Assembly: GCA_035557635.1 (NCBI GenBank)
Contig: DATMDR010000088.1
Span: 1-42,779, forward strand
Length of the DNA stretch: 42,779 nt
From: VRUE01 sp035557635
Lineage (GTDB): Bacteria > Actinomycetota > Thermoleophilia > Solirubrobacterales > 70-9
Reading direction: 5' to 3'
Made by a program: the position numbers and the translations under genes. Every line of letters starts with the position of its first letter. Position 1 is the stretch's first letter. This document shows, piece after piece, positions 25,753 through 33,361 of the stretch. Under the pieces are notes generated by a model that was not told where the DNA came from, did no database searches, and worked only from the letters and a program-made list of their open reading frames with translations.

Positions 25753-25927
25753 CTTGTAGAGCGCTTGGACTGGAAGCCCAGGAGCCGTTCGTGCGCCAGC
25801 ACCACCTTGGCGTGCCGAAACATTGGAGCATCCAAGCCACCGCTCCTGCAAAAGGCGCCGCGACGGGCAAAATGCTTTTTGGGCGAATTCTCGAGGACGG
25901 ACTGAGGGCGCTGATAGTCTTGATTAC
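25753..25927. other. No gene recognised at left end of island
   Basis: Open frames here are short and overlap the tRNA or its terminator; none has a ribosome site or recognisable composition. It presumably holds the promoter of the toxin operon; GATAGT at 25912-25917 could be a -10 for a leaderless GTG start at 25928. Confidence 0.4.
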
Positions 25928-26104
25928 GTGGATCGACCCCAAATAGACATCGTTTTCTCTGATCCAAAAGACGACACGGCAGAGAACCGCGAGATCGTGG
26001 AGATCGCCGAGCGGCGATCACTATCTCCACGGGCAGAGGACCGGGATCTAGATCATCTGATTCAAACTTTGGGTTTCGATCCGGCCAAGTTCTCAAAAGG
26101 TTGA
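25928..26104 (+). CDS. Small acidic protein, candidate antitoxin
   Basis: A 58-residue protein from GTG 25928 (VDRPQIDIVFSDPKDD onward), rich in Asp/Glu. I recognise no DNA-binding domain. Its stop overlaps the next start by four bases (TTGA at 26101-26104), and small acidic proteins preceding ParE/RelE-like toxins are commonly antitoxins. No strong ribosome site precedes the GTG, so the exact start is uncertain. The assignment rests on position and size. Confidence 0.45.
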   Translation: MDRPQIDIVFSDPKDDTAENREIVEIAERRSLSPRAEDRDLDHLIQTLGFDPAKFSKG

Positions 26105-26472
26105 TCCCCGTAAGAATCGTCCGGGAGGTCCTTGACGAGGACCTCCCCGATCTACCCTCGGATCGCCTGCGTCAGGTTGCCATGGAATGGATGGTCCGCC
26201 TCCGTCGCGAGCCCTATTTGGGCCAGCGCCTCCAATGGCGCAAGAGTCAAGACCTTTCGCCGTGCAGGAAGCTCTATTTCGACGAGGAGGATGAGCCACG
26301 GAAGGAGAATTTCACTGTGGGTCCTCGACCTGGCGGCCCTCGTTACCGAATCGTCTACCAGCTACTTCCCCTACCAGAGCAGCCCGAGCACGTACGCATT
26401 CTCGCCGTCGGCCCCAAGCGTCCGGACACGGGCGATGGGGTCTATCGAACAGCCTCCGAGCGCCTAGAGTAG
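26101..26472 (+). CDS. ParE/RelE-superfamily toxin-like protein
   Basis: This 123-residue protein starts at TTG 26101, overlapping the upstream stop. The N-terminal helices (PVRIVREVLDEDLPDLPSDR, then MEWMVRLRREPYLGQRL) precede beta strands RYRIVYQLLP and VRILAVGPKR and a terminal VYRTASERL. This is the order and spacing of ParE/RelE-fold proteins. RelE-type toxins cleave mRNA at the ribosome; ParE types poison gyrase. Active-site residues are not clear enough to decide. The 3' end overlaps the convergent ATPase gene by nine bases. Confidence 0.6.
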   Translation: MIPVRIVREVLDEDLPDLPSDRLRQVAMEWMVRLRREPYLGQRLQWRKSQDLSPCRKLYFDEEDEPRKENFTVGPRPGGPRYRIVYQLLPLPEQPEHVRILAVGPKRPDTGDGVYRTASERLE

Positions 26473-28113
26473 GGGTCCTGAGCCCCCAGCGCGAAATCCC
26501 AAGACCGGTCGCTGACCAAATGGCTCTATTCCCGCAGCATCGATAAGACAGGAGTGAAGCACATAGAAGTCAGCGTCATATGGGATCAAAAAGGAATTTG
26601 ACCGCTCTTTAATCCGGTAGAAGTGCTCAGTGCCACTCTCCAGATCGCCCACGCCATATCCCAATAGCCCGTTTTGCCAAAGCACCGAAAAGACATCGGT
26701 TCGCTCGTCAAAATATTTGGCGGCCATTTCTCTCGCATAGGCAAAGAATTCACGGTCGAATCGGTCAACTCCGATAGCATCAACCAAGAACGTCCTAAGG
26801 GTCTGAGATACGGTCGGCATGTAGGCGAGAGCGCCCGTAAACACCTCGCCGTAGTCTTGGTCGGCGGCATGCGCGGGCATCATGTCGGCTGCCATCTGCT
26901 GGGCACAGATCGTTAGCTGTTCTTCGCCCCACTCGGCTGCCAACTGTCCCACCACATCTCTCAGCTCCTCTTCTCTCCATGGCGTTCCGAGCCGCTTGCT
27001 TTTGACGATTCGTTCGGTCAGCCGATTGCCAAGCTGGACAATGTCTCGTGGGCTAAGGCGCGTGTGACGCAATAGATATCGCTCGACTCCCTCGGAGATC
27101 CCCCGGTCTTCATTCCAAACGGTCTCTGAGCCCAACCATGCCGCGACCAGATCCTCATCCCGAAGTGCCGGATCGGCGAAATATTCGGCGGGAAGAGCTT
27201 CAAGCTTTGCGCGCATAAAGAAGCGAAGAGACGCCTCGTCCCAGGACAGTGATCGTACGAATGGCGAATCCCGATAGCGACTTGCATGTTCACCGCGCAA
27301 GAGGGACGAGAGCACGTGGTCGCGTACGCAAATGACGACATGCAAGCGCGCCCCAAAGAGCTCGTCCTTTGCGAGCTTCATCACCGTATAAAACAGCCCT
27401 TTCTGGCATCGAAGCCAGTACAGGGGCGCATGGGCGTACTCGTCATCGATGGCGTCAACGTAGAAATACAACGGAGGAACTACGCGAACAATCTCGCCAA
27501 GCAGACCTTCTAGGTCATGCCAACGGTAGTCTTCGAGATATTGAGGCAGGGACGATCTCGTATGGTCGCCGATAATCTCGGTCGCTTGACTGTAGATCGA
27601 GAGTGGCCGCTTAAACGTCCTATAGAGCTCGGGGGTGTAATCATTCTCCAGCTCTTTTCGCTGTTCGTCGTCAAGATAAGGAGAAAGGGCATCGCTATGC
27701 AAGAGATGACTTACCAGCGAGCGAAAGATTGCCCTTCGCCACAGCAGCGACCATCGCTCGGTCAGAAACGGGTCCTCAATGGAGTGAGAGACCTTCACAA
27801 CAGCAAGGGTCGAGGGGGCGTCCTTTTGCACGACATCGGCGTGAGCCTTGATCAATTCGTCAATGTAGACGGCAGGCTCCTCAAGCATCGCAGCTGCGAA
27901 TCGCCGCAAGTAACGACTCTTTCCGGCCCCCTTGCCGCCGACCACAACCCTCGTCTTCGAGCTGTCGGAAACAGTCAGGCCACGAAGCGATGACTGGCCA
28001 TCAAAGCGCACAAACCCCGCCACAGCATCTTCAATCTCGATGCGAGATCCATCGGGATCTCCAAACGCAGCCTCGGGGACTCCCCCACTGTTCTGCTCCT
28101 CCCGCAGCGTCAT
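26464..28113 (-). CDS. P-loop ATPase of the island, unknown function
   Basis: The protein has 549 residues. The Walker A motif GGKGAGKS (59-66) follows a short N-terminal segment beginning AFGDPDGS. A Walker B-like strand LYFYVDAIDDEY lies at 215-226. Further motifs include HVVICVRDHVLSSL (possible sensor) and SPRDIVQLGNRL (helical, Arg-containing). The C-terminal third is helical. The shape resembles KAP/STAND-like or Sll1717-type P-loop ATPases, but I cannot name the family firmly. No TM helix is seen. Base composition is lower in GC than the flanks (I count 29 of 60 at 26521-26580). It starts at ATG 28113, overlapping the divergent pentapeptide gene's ATG at 28112. That geometry suggests the two act together, possibly in defence. 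Confidence 0.75.
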   Translation of the reverse strand: MTLREEQNSGGVPEAAFGDPDGSRIEIEDAVAGFVRFDGQSSLRGLTVSDSSKTRVVVGGKGAGKSRYLRRFAAAMLEEPAVYIDELIKAHADVVQKDAPSTLAVVKVSHSIEDPFLTERWSLLWRRAIFRSLVSHLLHSDALSPYLDDEQRKELENDYTPELYRTFKRPLSIYSQATEIIGDHTRSSLPQYLEDYRWHDLEGLLGEIVRVVPPLYFYVDAIDDEYAHAPLYWLRCQKGLFYTVMKLAKDELFGARLHVVICVRDHVLSSLLRGEHASRYRDSPFVRSLSWDEASLRFFMRAKLEALPAEYFADPALRDEDLVAAWLGSETVWNEDRGISEGVERYLLRHTRLSPRDIVQLGNRLTERIVKSKRLGTPWREEELRDVVGQLAAEWGEEQLTICAQQMAADMMPAHAADQDYGEVFTGALAYMPTVSQTLRTFLVDAIGVDRFDREFFAYAREMAAKYFDERTDVFSVLWQNGLLGYGVGDLESGTEHFYRIKERSNSFLIPYDADFYVLHSCLIDAAGIEPFGQRPVLGFRAGGSGPLL

Positions 28114-29236
28114 GAGTACCCCTAGAATAGTAGATTACGCCGTGCGCCATCATGTGGGTAAAGGCCTTGTCGCACTCCTCATCGTCACGCTGCTTGGTGC
28201 ACTCCTAGCGTCCGCTCCCACCAGCGCCCTCGACAGCCGCCATACTGAAACCTCCGCAGGCATCCATCAGCTTAAAGTCCGCCACCTCCAGGCAGAAATC
28301 CAAGCGCTGGAAGACCAGCACGATATGCCTTGGTGGGAACGCGATGCGTCTCTTGGCATTCTAGGTGCGATCGTTGCCCTCGGCGGCTTGCTCTGGACTA
28401 TCACGCAACAGCGTCGCGAGATGTCTCGTCAGCGCCAGTCAGATCGAGACGCTGGCCTCTTCGACCAGCAGGTCAGGCTCGATGGACTGTTTGCGAGCCT
28501 CGCCAACGACATCGCCTCACCTGTCGTGGCTGTTCGACTTTCGGCTACCGCTGGTATTAAATCGTTCAGCACCGAGGAACGTGGTACATATCATAGTCAG
28601 CTTCTAAGTCTCCTCCAGGGGAGCATTAAGCTCCCCCGCGAAGATGTCTCAGATCGCGTCATCTCACGAGCCTTCATTGAGTTTCTAGCCACCCTTCAAG
28701 AGAGAGGGAGTGCCCTTCACGAGCCGCTCGACCTAGAGGGGGCATGGCTTGAGGGATGCCTTCTAAGTGGACTAGATCTTCGAAAAGCTGATCTCCGCGG
28801 CGCCACGCTGCGCGAAGTATCCGTGGAGCATTCTGTTGATCTTGAAGGCATACAGGGTGAGCGTCTTGACGCTAAACAGCTAATCGCACCTCGTGCCCAG
28901 CTACGTTCGGCCAAACTGGAGAACGCGGACCTCACGGGAGCCAAGCTAAAAGGTGCCAGCCTGCAAAATGCCGCACTCCGCAATGCAACGCTTGTTGCGG
29001 CAGACCTTCGAGAAGCCCAACTTACCGCGGCACGTCTTCGTGATTCATATCTTCAAAGCGCACATTTCGAGAAGGCTGACCTTCGAGGCGCTCGCTTTGA
29101 CGGGGCCGACTTGCGGGATGCTTACTTTGCGGGTGCGTCCATCGATATGCCCGCATTTAAAAGCATTTTGCGGACCAGCTCCTGGGAATCTGCCCACTGG
29201 GACTCGCAGCAGCTCGATCGGTTGAGAAGTTTTTAA
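28112..29236 (+). CDS. Membrane-anchored pentapeptide-repeat protein
   Basis: ATG 28112 gives 374 residues (GTGs at 28142 and 28154 are alternatives). TM1 is about residues 16-38 (VGKGLVALLIVTLLGALLAS). A predicted helical or coiled-coil segment follows (HQLKVRHLQAEIQALEDQ), then TM2 near 80-96 (LGILGAIVALGGLLWTI). A basic linker leads to a helical region, and residues about 225-345 are A(D/N)LxX pentapeptide repeats (LDLRKADLRGATLRE, then NADLTGAKLKGASLQNAALRNATL and more). The repeat forms a right-handed quadrilateral helix; here it would be cytosolic, tethered by a hairpin of two TM helices. Such proteins occur as membrane partners or DNA mimics. It shares overlapping start codons with the P-loop ATPase gene. 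Confidence 0.8.
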   Translation: MSTPRIVDYAVRHHVGKGLVALLIVTLLGALLASAPTSALDSRHTETSAGIHQLKVRHLQAEIQALEDQHDMPWWERDASLGILGAIVALGGLLWTITQQRREMSRQRQSDRDAGLFDQQVRLDGLFASLANDIASPVVAVRLSATAGIKSFSTEERGTYHSQLLSLLQGSIKLPREDVSDRVISRAFIEFLATLQERGSALHEPLDLEGAWLEGCLLSGLDLRKADLRGATLREVSVEHSVDLEGIQGERLDAKQLIAPRAQLRSAKLENADLTGAKLKGASLQNAALRNATLVAADLREAQLTAARLRDSYLQSAHFEKADLRGARFDGADLRDAYFAGASIDMPAFKSILRTSSWESAHWDSQQLDRLRSF

Positions 29237-29237
29237 A

Positions 29238-29343
29238 CCGAGCGGGCATCGAACCCCAACCCCATTCCGGAATTGCTTAGGCGTAGAAAACGCCCTACGA
29301 TCGTTCATCTCGAAAAGGGTCGACGAACCGACAGCCCGCTCGG
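29238..29343. repeat. 106-base inverted-repeat structure after the pentapeptide gene
   Basis: CCGAGCGGGC (29238-29247) and GCCCGCTCGG (29334-29343) are perfect 10-bp arms. Between them is a hairpin GGCGT-AGAAA-ACGCC near 29280-29294 and a second small one (GTCG...CGAC). The minus strand has a tRNA T-loop-like GGGGTTCGATGCCC, but no proper cloverleaf forms. It may be a terminator or a decayed tRNA/att relic. Confidence 0.4.
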
Positions 29344-29416
29344 AGACTCATTGTAGCCACAGTACTCAAGCGTGCCTAGCCTGACCTGCCGGAGGTTGCT
29401 GCAATGCAGGCATCAA

Positions 29417-29570
29417 CTAGCTGGCTGGCTGGTCACAAGCGCTGGGCATCAGGTGGCCGTAGCGCGAGAGGGTCTCCTCGATTGTCCGCGTGGCCATAAA
29501 CTCCTGAATTGCCTTCGGATTGACCGGTGTCGATCAGCAGCGACACAAAAGTATGGCGGCACTCGAACGC
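29417..29570 (-). pseudogene. C-terminal remnant of a tyrosine recombinase (phage-type integrase)
   Basis: On the minus strand, 29570 to about 29524 reads ..CRHTFVSLLIDTG. After a net frame change, the sequence continues NPKAIQEFM, then TIEETLSRYGHLMPSA, and stops at TAG (29417-29419). This is the end of an integrase: RHTF is the box II region and RYGHL holds the catalytic Tyr. The GH motif that should follow EFM is damaged by one lost and one gained base. The N-terminal part is missing, because the methyltransferase gene ends at 29577. It marks the right edge of the island that starts at tRNA-Leu. Confidence 0.78.
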
Positions 29571-29576
29571 GATTCG

Positions 29577-30239
29577 TCAAAGTCCAGGCTTGCGCGCGCT
29601 GAATGCGGCGAAGCCGAGCTGCGGGCCGACCGTCGCTTCGGTGAGGCCGGCGGAGACGAGCCGGCGGGAGAGGTCATCGCGGCTCGGCGGCATCGCGTGC
29701 CCGCGACGGCTGCCTAGCTCGAAGAGTCTTTGCGATCGCCTGCTCTCGCCTGAGAAGAATGTCGTTCCGATCACCCGGCCGCCGGGCTTGAGGCAGCGGG
29801 CGATCTCCGCCAGAGCCCGGGCCGGATCGTCGACCATGTGCAGGCCGCTGTAGGAGAGAAAGAGGTCGGCTTCGGCGTCGGCGAAGGGCAGTGCTGTCAT
29901 GTCCGCGACGACGAACTCGACCTGCGACAGCGAGCGCCTCCGCGCGCGGCGTTCGGCTCGTCGCAGCATCTTCGGGGACAGGTCCGCGGCCACGAAGCGC
30001 ACGTCCTGCTCGGGCTTCAGGGCGCGGAAGGCGACCCCTCCCCCGCAGGGGACGTCGATGATGGTCGCACCGGGAGCGGCCCGCTCGATCGGCTCCATGC
30101 TCTCGTAGAGAACGGAAGCGTCGATGCCCCAAACCGCCCGGCCGATCAGGCGCATCAACCACGGCCGCTCGATGTAGAAGTCATAGAACGTGCCGAATGG
30201 CCCCGCGCAGACGTTCGTTACCTGATCCCCCACCGCCAT
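29577..30239 (-). CDS. Class I SAM-dependent methyltransferase
   Basis: The 220-residue protein has motif I VIDVPCGGGVAF, an acidic residue ending strand 2 (VAADLSPKML), a VVADMTALPF motif and LKPGGRVIGTTFF, all of the Methyltransf_11/UbiE-like Rossmann fold. Substrate is unknown. ATG at 30239. It follows the NTF2-like gene by five bases on the same strand and is likely co-transcribed. It abuts the integrase remnant, so it is the first intact chromosomal gene after the island. Confidence 0.85.
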   Translation of the reverse strand: MAVGDQVTNVCAGPFGTFYDFYIERPWLMRLIGRAVWGIDASVLYESMEPIERAAPGATIIDVPCGGGVAFRALKPEQDVRFVAADLSPKMLRRAERRARRRSLSQVEFVVADMTALPFADAEADLFLSYSGLHMVDDPARALAEIARCLKPGGRVIGTTFFSGESRRSQRLFELGSRRGHAMPPSRDDLSRRLVSAGLTEATVGPQLGFAAFSARKPGL

Positions 30240-30244
30240 AAACG

Positions 30245-30598
30245 CTATGCGGTCACCACGTCCATCCGCACGACCAGGCCGCCGTCCAGCCAGTAGCGAT
30301 GACGGACACGGGAGTCGGTGAGCAGTTCGCCTGTCTGCGCGTCGTGGACGACCTGGTGGACCTCGACCGTGATGCTGCCGTCCGGCTCCTCCCTGAAGCG
30401 CTCCGGCTCGACCTGACTCGAGATCGCGGCGAACTGGCGCTCCCAGTACGCGCGGACGGCTGCATGACCCTGCACCCGGCGGCCCTCCCAGGCATTTGGC
30501 CAGTCCACGTCGGGGTGCATCAGCTCGATCGCCGCATCGAGGTCACGGGCGTTGAAAGCGGCGTAAGCGTCTCTCAGGATCTGCTCGGCCTCCGGCAC
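30245..30598 (-). CDS. NTF2/SnoaL-like protein
   Basis: The 117-residue protein has the SnoaL-like cone-shaped alpha+beta barrel pattern: N-terminal helix AEQILRDAYAAFNARDLDAAIELMHPDVDW, then beta strands ending VRHRYWLDGGLVVRMDV. Members are small isomerases, hydrolases or ligand-binding proteins; the activity cannot be read. The start is GTG at 30598. It is first in a two-gene unit with the methyltransferase and divergent from the GNAT gene, with 23 bases between starts. Confidence 0.78.
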   Translation of the reverse strand: MPEAEQILRDAYAAFNARDLDAAIELMHPDVDWPNAWEGRRVQGHAAVRAYWERQFAAISSQVEPERFREEPDGSITVEVHQVVHDAQTGELLTDSRVRHRYWLDGGLVVRMDVVTA

Positions 30599-30621
30599 GC
30601 GCCCAGACTACGCTCCGGACT

Positions 30622-31089
30622 GTGAGCTCGGCGGAAACCTCAGACGATCAGTGGGAGTCGAAGGACTGGTCGATCCGAAGCGCCTCGGAAGCCGACATCG
30701 CCGCGGTCTTGGCGCTGTGGCGACAGGCTGGCGGCCCGGCCACGGCCACAGACGACGAAGAGGCGGTGAGGGCGCTCCTGGGGCGCGACCGGGATGCCCT
30801 ACTCGTAGCCAACGCCGACGACGAGCTGGTCGGCTCGCTGATCGCCGGCTGGGACGGGTGGCGCGGCAGCTTCTACCGGCTCGTGGTAGACGCGAACCGG
30901 CGGCGCCGGGGCATCGCTACCGCGCTGGTCCGGACGGGCGAGGAGAGGCTGCGCGGCCTGGGCGCCCGCAGGCTGACGGCGATCGTCCGCAGCGACGAGG
31001 ACGACGCGATCGCGCTCTGGTCGGCCGTCGGCTACACGCGGCAAAGCAAGAGAACCCGCTTCATCCGCATGCTGGAGGAGCCGTGCTGA
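30622..31089 (+). CDS. GNAT-family N-acetyltransferase
   Basis: The 155-residue protein has the acetyl-CoA-binding motif A as LVVDANRRRRGIATALVRTGEERLRGLGARRL, preceded by strand GSLIAGWDGWRGSFY and followed by ALWSAVGYTRQ, a complete GNAT fold. The acceptor is unknown. The start is GTG at 30622. It overlaps the next gene by seven bases, so it heads a three-gene operon with a 2-hydroxyacid dehydrogenase and an OsmC protein. Confidence 0.87.
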   Translation: MSSAETSDDQWESKDWSIRSASEADIAAVLALWRQAGGPATATDDEEAVRALLGRDRDALLVANADDELVGSLIAGWDGWRGSFYRLVVDANRRRRGIATALVRTGEERLRGLGARRLTAIVRSDEDDAIALWSAVGYTRQSKRTRFIRMLEEPC

Positions 31090-32009
31090 TCTGGGCCGCC
31101 GAGCGGCCGGAGCGCGATGCCCTGATGCTGCCGGAGGGGGTCGAGCTGGTCACGGTGCCGCGTCAGCCCGGCGATCATCCCGACCTGCCGAAGGTCGAGG
31201 TCCTGGTCCCGCCCTACCGCAGCCGCAGGGTGTTGGAGGCGCTGCCAGACATGCCCCGCCTGCGGCTGGTCCAAGCGCTTGAGTCGGGAGTTGAGTGGCT
31301 CCTCCCCCACGTTCCCGACGGCGTCACGGTCTGTAACTCGCGTGGCGCCCCCGACGCGGCCGTCGCCGAGTGGGTAGTCGGAGCCGTGCTGGCCATGCAG
31401 CGGAAACTGCCCGAGCACCTTGACGCGCAGCGGCAGGGCCTCTGGCGCGACATCGTCGCCCAGGGCGAGTGGCAGTCGCCGTTCGCGGGCGACCTCGAAG
31501 GCGCCACCGTCCTGATCATCGGCCACGGGTCGATCGGCGCAGCGGTGGAGCGCCGTCTGGAGCCCTTCGGGGTCGATTTCCTCCGGGTCGCCCGCAGCGA
31601 GAGGCCGGGGGTGCAACCGGCGTCGGCGCTGCCGAGCCTGGTCCCCGATGCCGACGTAGTCGTCGTGCTGGTGCCGCTCACCCCCGACACCGAGGGCCTG
31701 GTCAGTGCGGACTTGATCGGGGCGATGAAGCCTGGCGCTCTGCTGGTCAACGTCGGGCGCGGCCGGCTCGTCGACCAGGCGGCGCTGACCGAAGCCCTCT
31801 ACGACGGCCGCATTCGGGCGGCGCTTGACGTCACCGATCCCGAGCCGCTGCCCGCGGGCGACCGTCTCTGGTCGGCGCCCAACCTGCTGCTGACGCCGCA
31901 CATGGCCGGCGACACCCCGCGCCGCTACCGCCGCTCCTGGGAGATGGTCGGCGGGCAGGTCGAGCGCCTGCTCGACGGGCGGCCGCTGGAGAATGTGGTG
32001 AAGCGATGA
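31083..32009 (+). CDS. D-2-hydroxyacid dehydrogenase
   Basis: GTG 31083 is chosen because the preceding part of the frame overlaps the GNAT gene; this gives 308 residues, usual for the family. The NAD domain carries GHGSIGAAVERRL. The catalytic Arg is in VNVGRGRLVD, the Glu in VTDPEPLP and the His in TPHMAGD. It reduces a 2-ketoacid or oxidises a 2-hydroxyacid; the substrate is not evident. The stop overlaps the OsmC start by four bases (ATGA). Confidence 0.9.
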   Translation: MLIWAAERPERDALMLPEGVELVTVPRQPGDHPDLPKVEVLVPPYRSRRVLEALPDMPRLRLVQALESGVEWLLPHVPDGVTVCNSRGAPDAAVAEWVVGAVLAMQRKLPEHLDAQRQGLWRDIVAQGEWQSPFAGDLEGATVLIIGHGSIGAAVERRLEPFGVDFLRVARSERPGVQPASALPSLVPDADVVVVLVPLTPDTEGLVSADLIGAMKPGALLVNVGRGRLVDQAALTEALYDGRIRAALDVTDPEPLPAGDRLWSAPNLLLTPHMAGDTPRRYRRSWEMVGGQVERLLDGRPLENVVKR

Positions 32010-32422
32010 AGACGAGCATCCACCACGCCAGAGTCAGCTGGGACGCAGACCCGGACGACGCCCGCGCCCACACGGTCGAGCTCGCCGAGCAGCGGATCGC
32101 CGCCTCCAGCGCCCCCGAGTTCGGCGGTGACGGGAGCAAGGCCGATCCGGAGGAGCTGTTCGTCGCCTCGCTCTCGACCTGCCACATGCTCTGGTTCCTC
32201 GCCCTGGCGCGCGGCGAGGGTGCGCGGGTGACTTCGTACGAGGACGAGGCCGAGGGCACGCTGGACGGCGAGCGGTTCACCCGCGTCGTGCTGCGTCCCC
32301 GGGTCGCCTTCGAGGGCGAGGTCGGCGAGGCCCAGCTCGAGTCGCTGCACCACCGGGCGCACGAGCGCTGCTTCATCGCCAACACCGTCAACTGCCCGGT
32401 CGGGGTCGAGCCTCGGCTCTAG
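32006..32422 (+). CDS. OsmC-family peroxiredoxin
   Basis: The 138-residue protein has the OsmC pattern: DPEELFVASLSTCHMLWFLALA with the first redox Cys, and a later RCFIANTVNCPV with the second. It reduces organic hydroperoxides, with reductant commonly a lipoylated protein or small thiol. ATG 32006 overlaps the previous stop. Last gene of the GNAT operon, convergent with the ECF locus. Confidence 0.9.
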   Translation: MKTSIHHARVSWDADPDDARAHTVELAEQRIAASSAPEFGGDGSKADPEELFVASLSTCHMLWFLALARGEGARVTSYEDEAEGTLDGERFTRVVLRPRVAFEGEVGEAQLESLHHRAHERCFIANTVNCPVGVEPRL

Positions 32423-32454
32423 GCCGCACCGCCCCGAGTCTCGTCGATCGCGTC

Positions 32455-32766
32455 CTACCTGATGCGCTCGGTCAGGGTCCGAAGCCGCCCGCTTGCCTGC
32501 TGGCGGCCACGCCGGCGCGCCTCGAGCAGGACCAGGGCGCCGGTGGCGACGCCACCGACGCCGACCGCGACCACTGGGCGCACCCAGTTGCGCGGGTCGC
32601 GCAGGGAGTGCAGCTCGCTTTCGGAGAGCTCCTCGGCCCAGTCGGAGAGCTCCTCCGCGGCGGCCGCCGTGACGGCGGTGAGGGTGTCCTCCACTCGTCC
32701 GGAGAGTCGCTCCGGCGGCTCGATCGGGCGCAGGGCATCGGCGAGAAGCCGCTCGACTTCACTCAT
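32455..32766 (-). CDS. Small membrane protein downstream of ECF sigma factor
   Basis: The 103-residue protein has an N-terminal cytosolic helical region of about 60 residues (SEVERLLADALRPIEPPERL) and one TM helix near 62-82 (VRPVVAVGVGGVATGALVLL), then a basic tail. It overlaps the sigma-factor stop by eight bases. Position and topology suggest an anti-sigma factor or accessory, but the zinc motif HxxxCxxC typical of ZAS anti-sigmas is absent, so the role is only suggested. Confidence 0.6.
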   Translation of the reverse strand: MSEVERLLADALRPIEPPERLSGRVEDTLTAVTAAAAEELSDWAEELSESELHSLRDPRNWVRPVVAVGVGGVATGALVLLEARRRGRQQASGRLRTLTERIR

Positions 32767-33322
32767 CGCTCATCTCCTCCTGCAGTTGCTTGATCGCCCG
32801 GTGGATCAGCACCTTGGTCGCGCCGTCGGTGCGGCCCAGGGCACGAGCGATCTCGCGGTTGTCCATGCCCAGGGCGAAGCGCATGATCAGCGCCTCGCGC
32901 CGGTCGTCCGGAAGCTTGTCGAGGTGCTCGATCACCTGCCGCAGCTCCTCGCGGCCCTCGGCGATCGCCTCGGTGCCGTGACGGGCGGCGATCGGCCCGG
33001 TGCTGTCGAGCGGGGTCTGCGGCCGGCGCGAGCGGTCCCGGTAGTAGTTGGAGGCGAGGTTGTGCGTGATCCGGATCAGCCAGGGACGCAGAGGACGGCC
33101 GTTCGACTCGCGCCGAGCGCGGTCGAAGTGACGGTATGCCTGGAGGAAAGCCTGCTCGGTGAGGTCCTCGGCGTCGTGCTGGTTGCCGACCCGGTAGTAG
33201 GCGTAGGAGTAGATGTCGCGCAGGTGGGTGCGGTAGAGGTCCTCGAAGGCGCGGTCCAGCTCCGCCTTTGCCTCCGGGTCGAGGCTCGCCGGCTCGACAT
33301 TCTCCTTCTTGTCCTCGCTCAC
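32759..33322 (-). CDS. ECF-type RNA polymerase sigma factor
   Basis: The 187-residue protein has region 2 (AFEDLYRTHLRDIYSYAYYRVGNQHDAEDLTEQAFLQAYRHF, then RPWLIRITHNLASNYYRDRSRR) and region 4 (LPDDRREALIMRFALGMDNREIARALGRTDGATKVLIHRAIKQLQEE). The absence of region 3 and the size define an ECF sigma. The start is GTG at 33322. It is co-transcribed with the small membrane protein, a likely regulator. No self-directed promoter motif was identified. Confidence 0.9.
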   Translation of the reverse strand: MSEDKKENVEPASLDPEAKAELDRAFEDLYRTHLRDIYSYAYYRVGNQHDAEDLTEQAFLQAYRHFDRARRESNGRPLRPWLIRITHNLASNYYRDRSRRPQTPLDSTGPIAARHGTEAIAEGREELRQVIEHLDKLPDDRREALIMRFALGMDNREIARALGRTDGATKVLIHRAIKQLQEEMSDE

Positions 33323-33361
33323 GGGCCAAGACTAGTTCAACGATTGCGGGATCCAGCCGCG

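Noticed and set aside
29238..29343. Functional tRNA on the minus strand
   Set aside because: The T-stem pairs at only three positions and the acceptor does not continue from it, so no cloverleaf forms.
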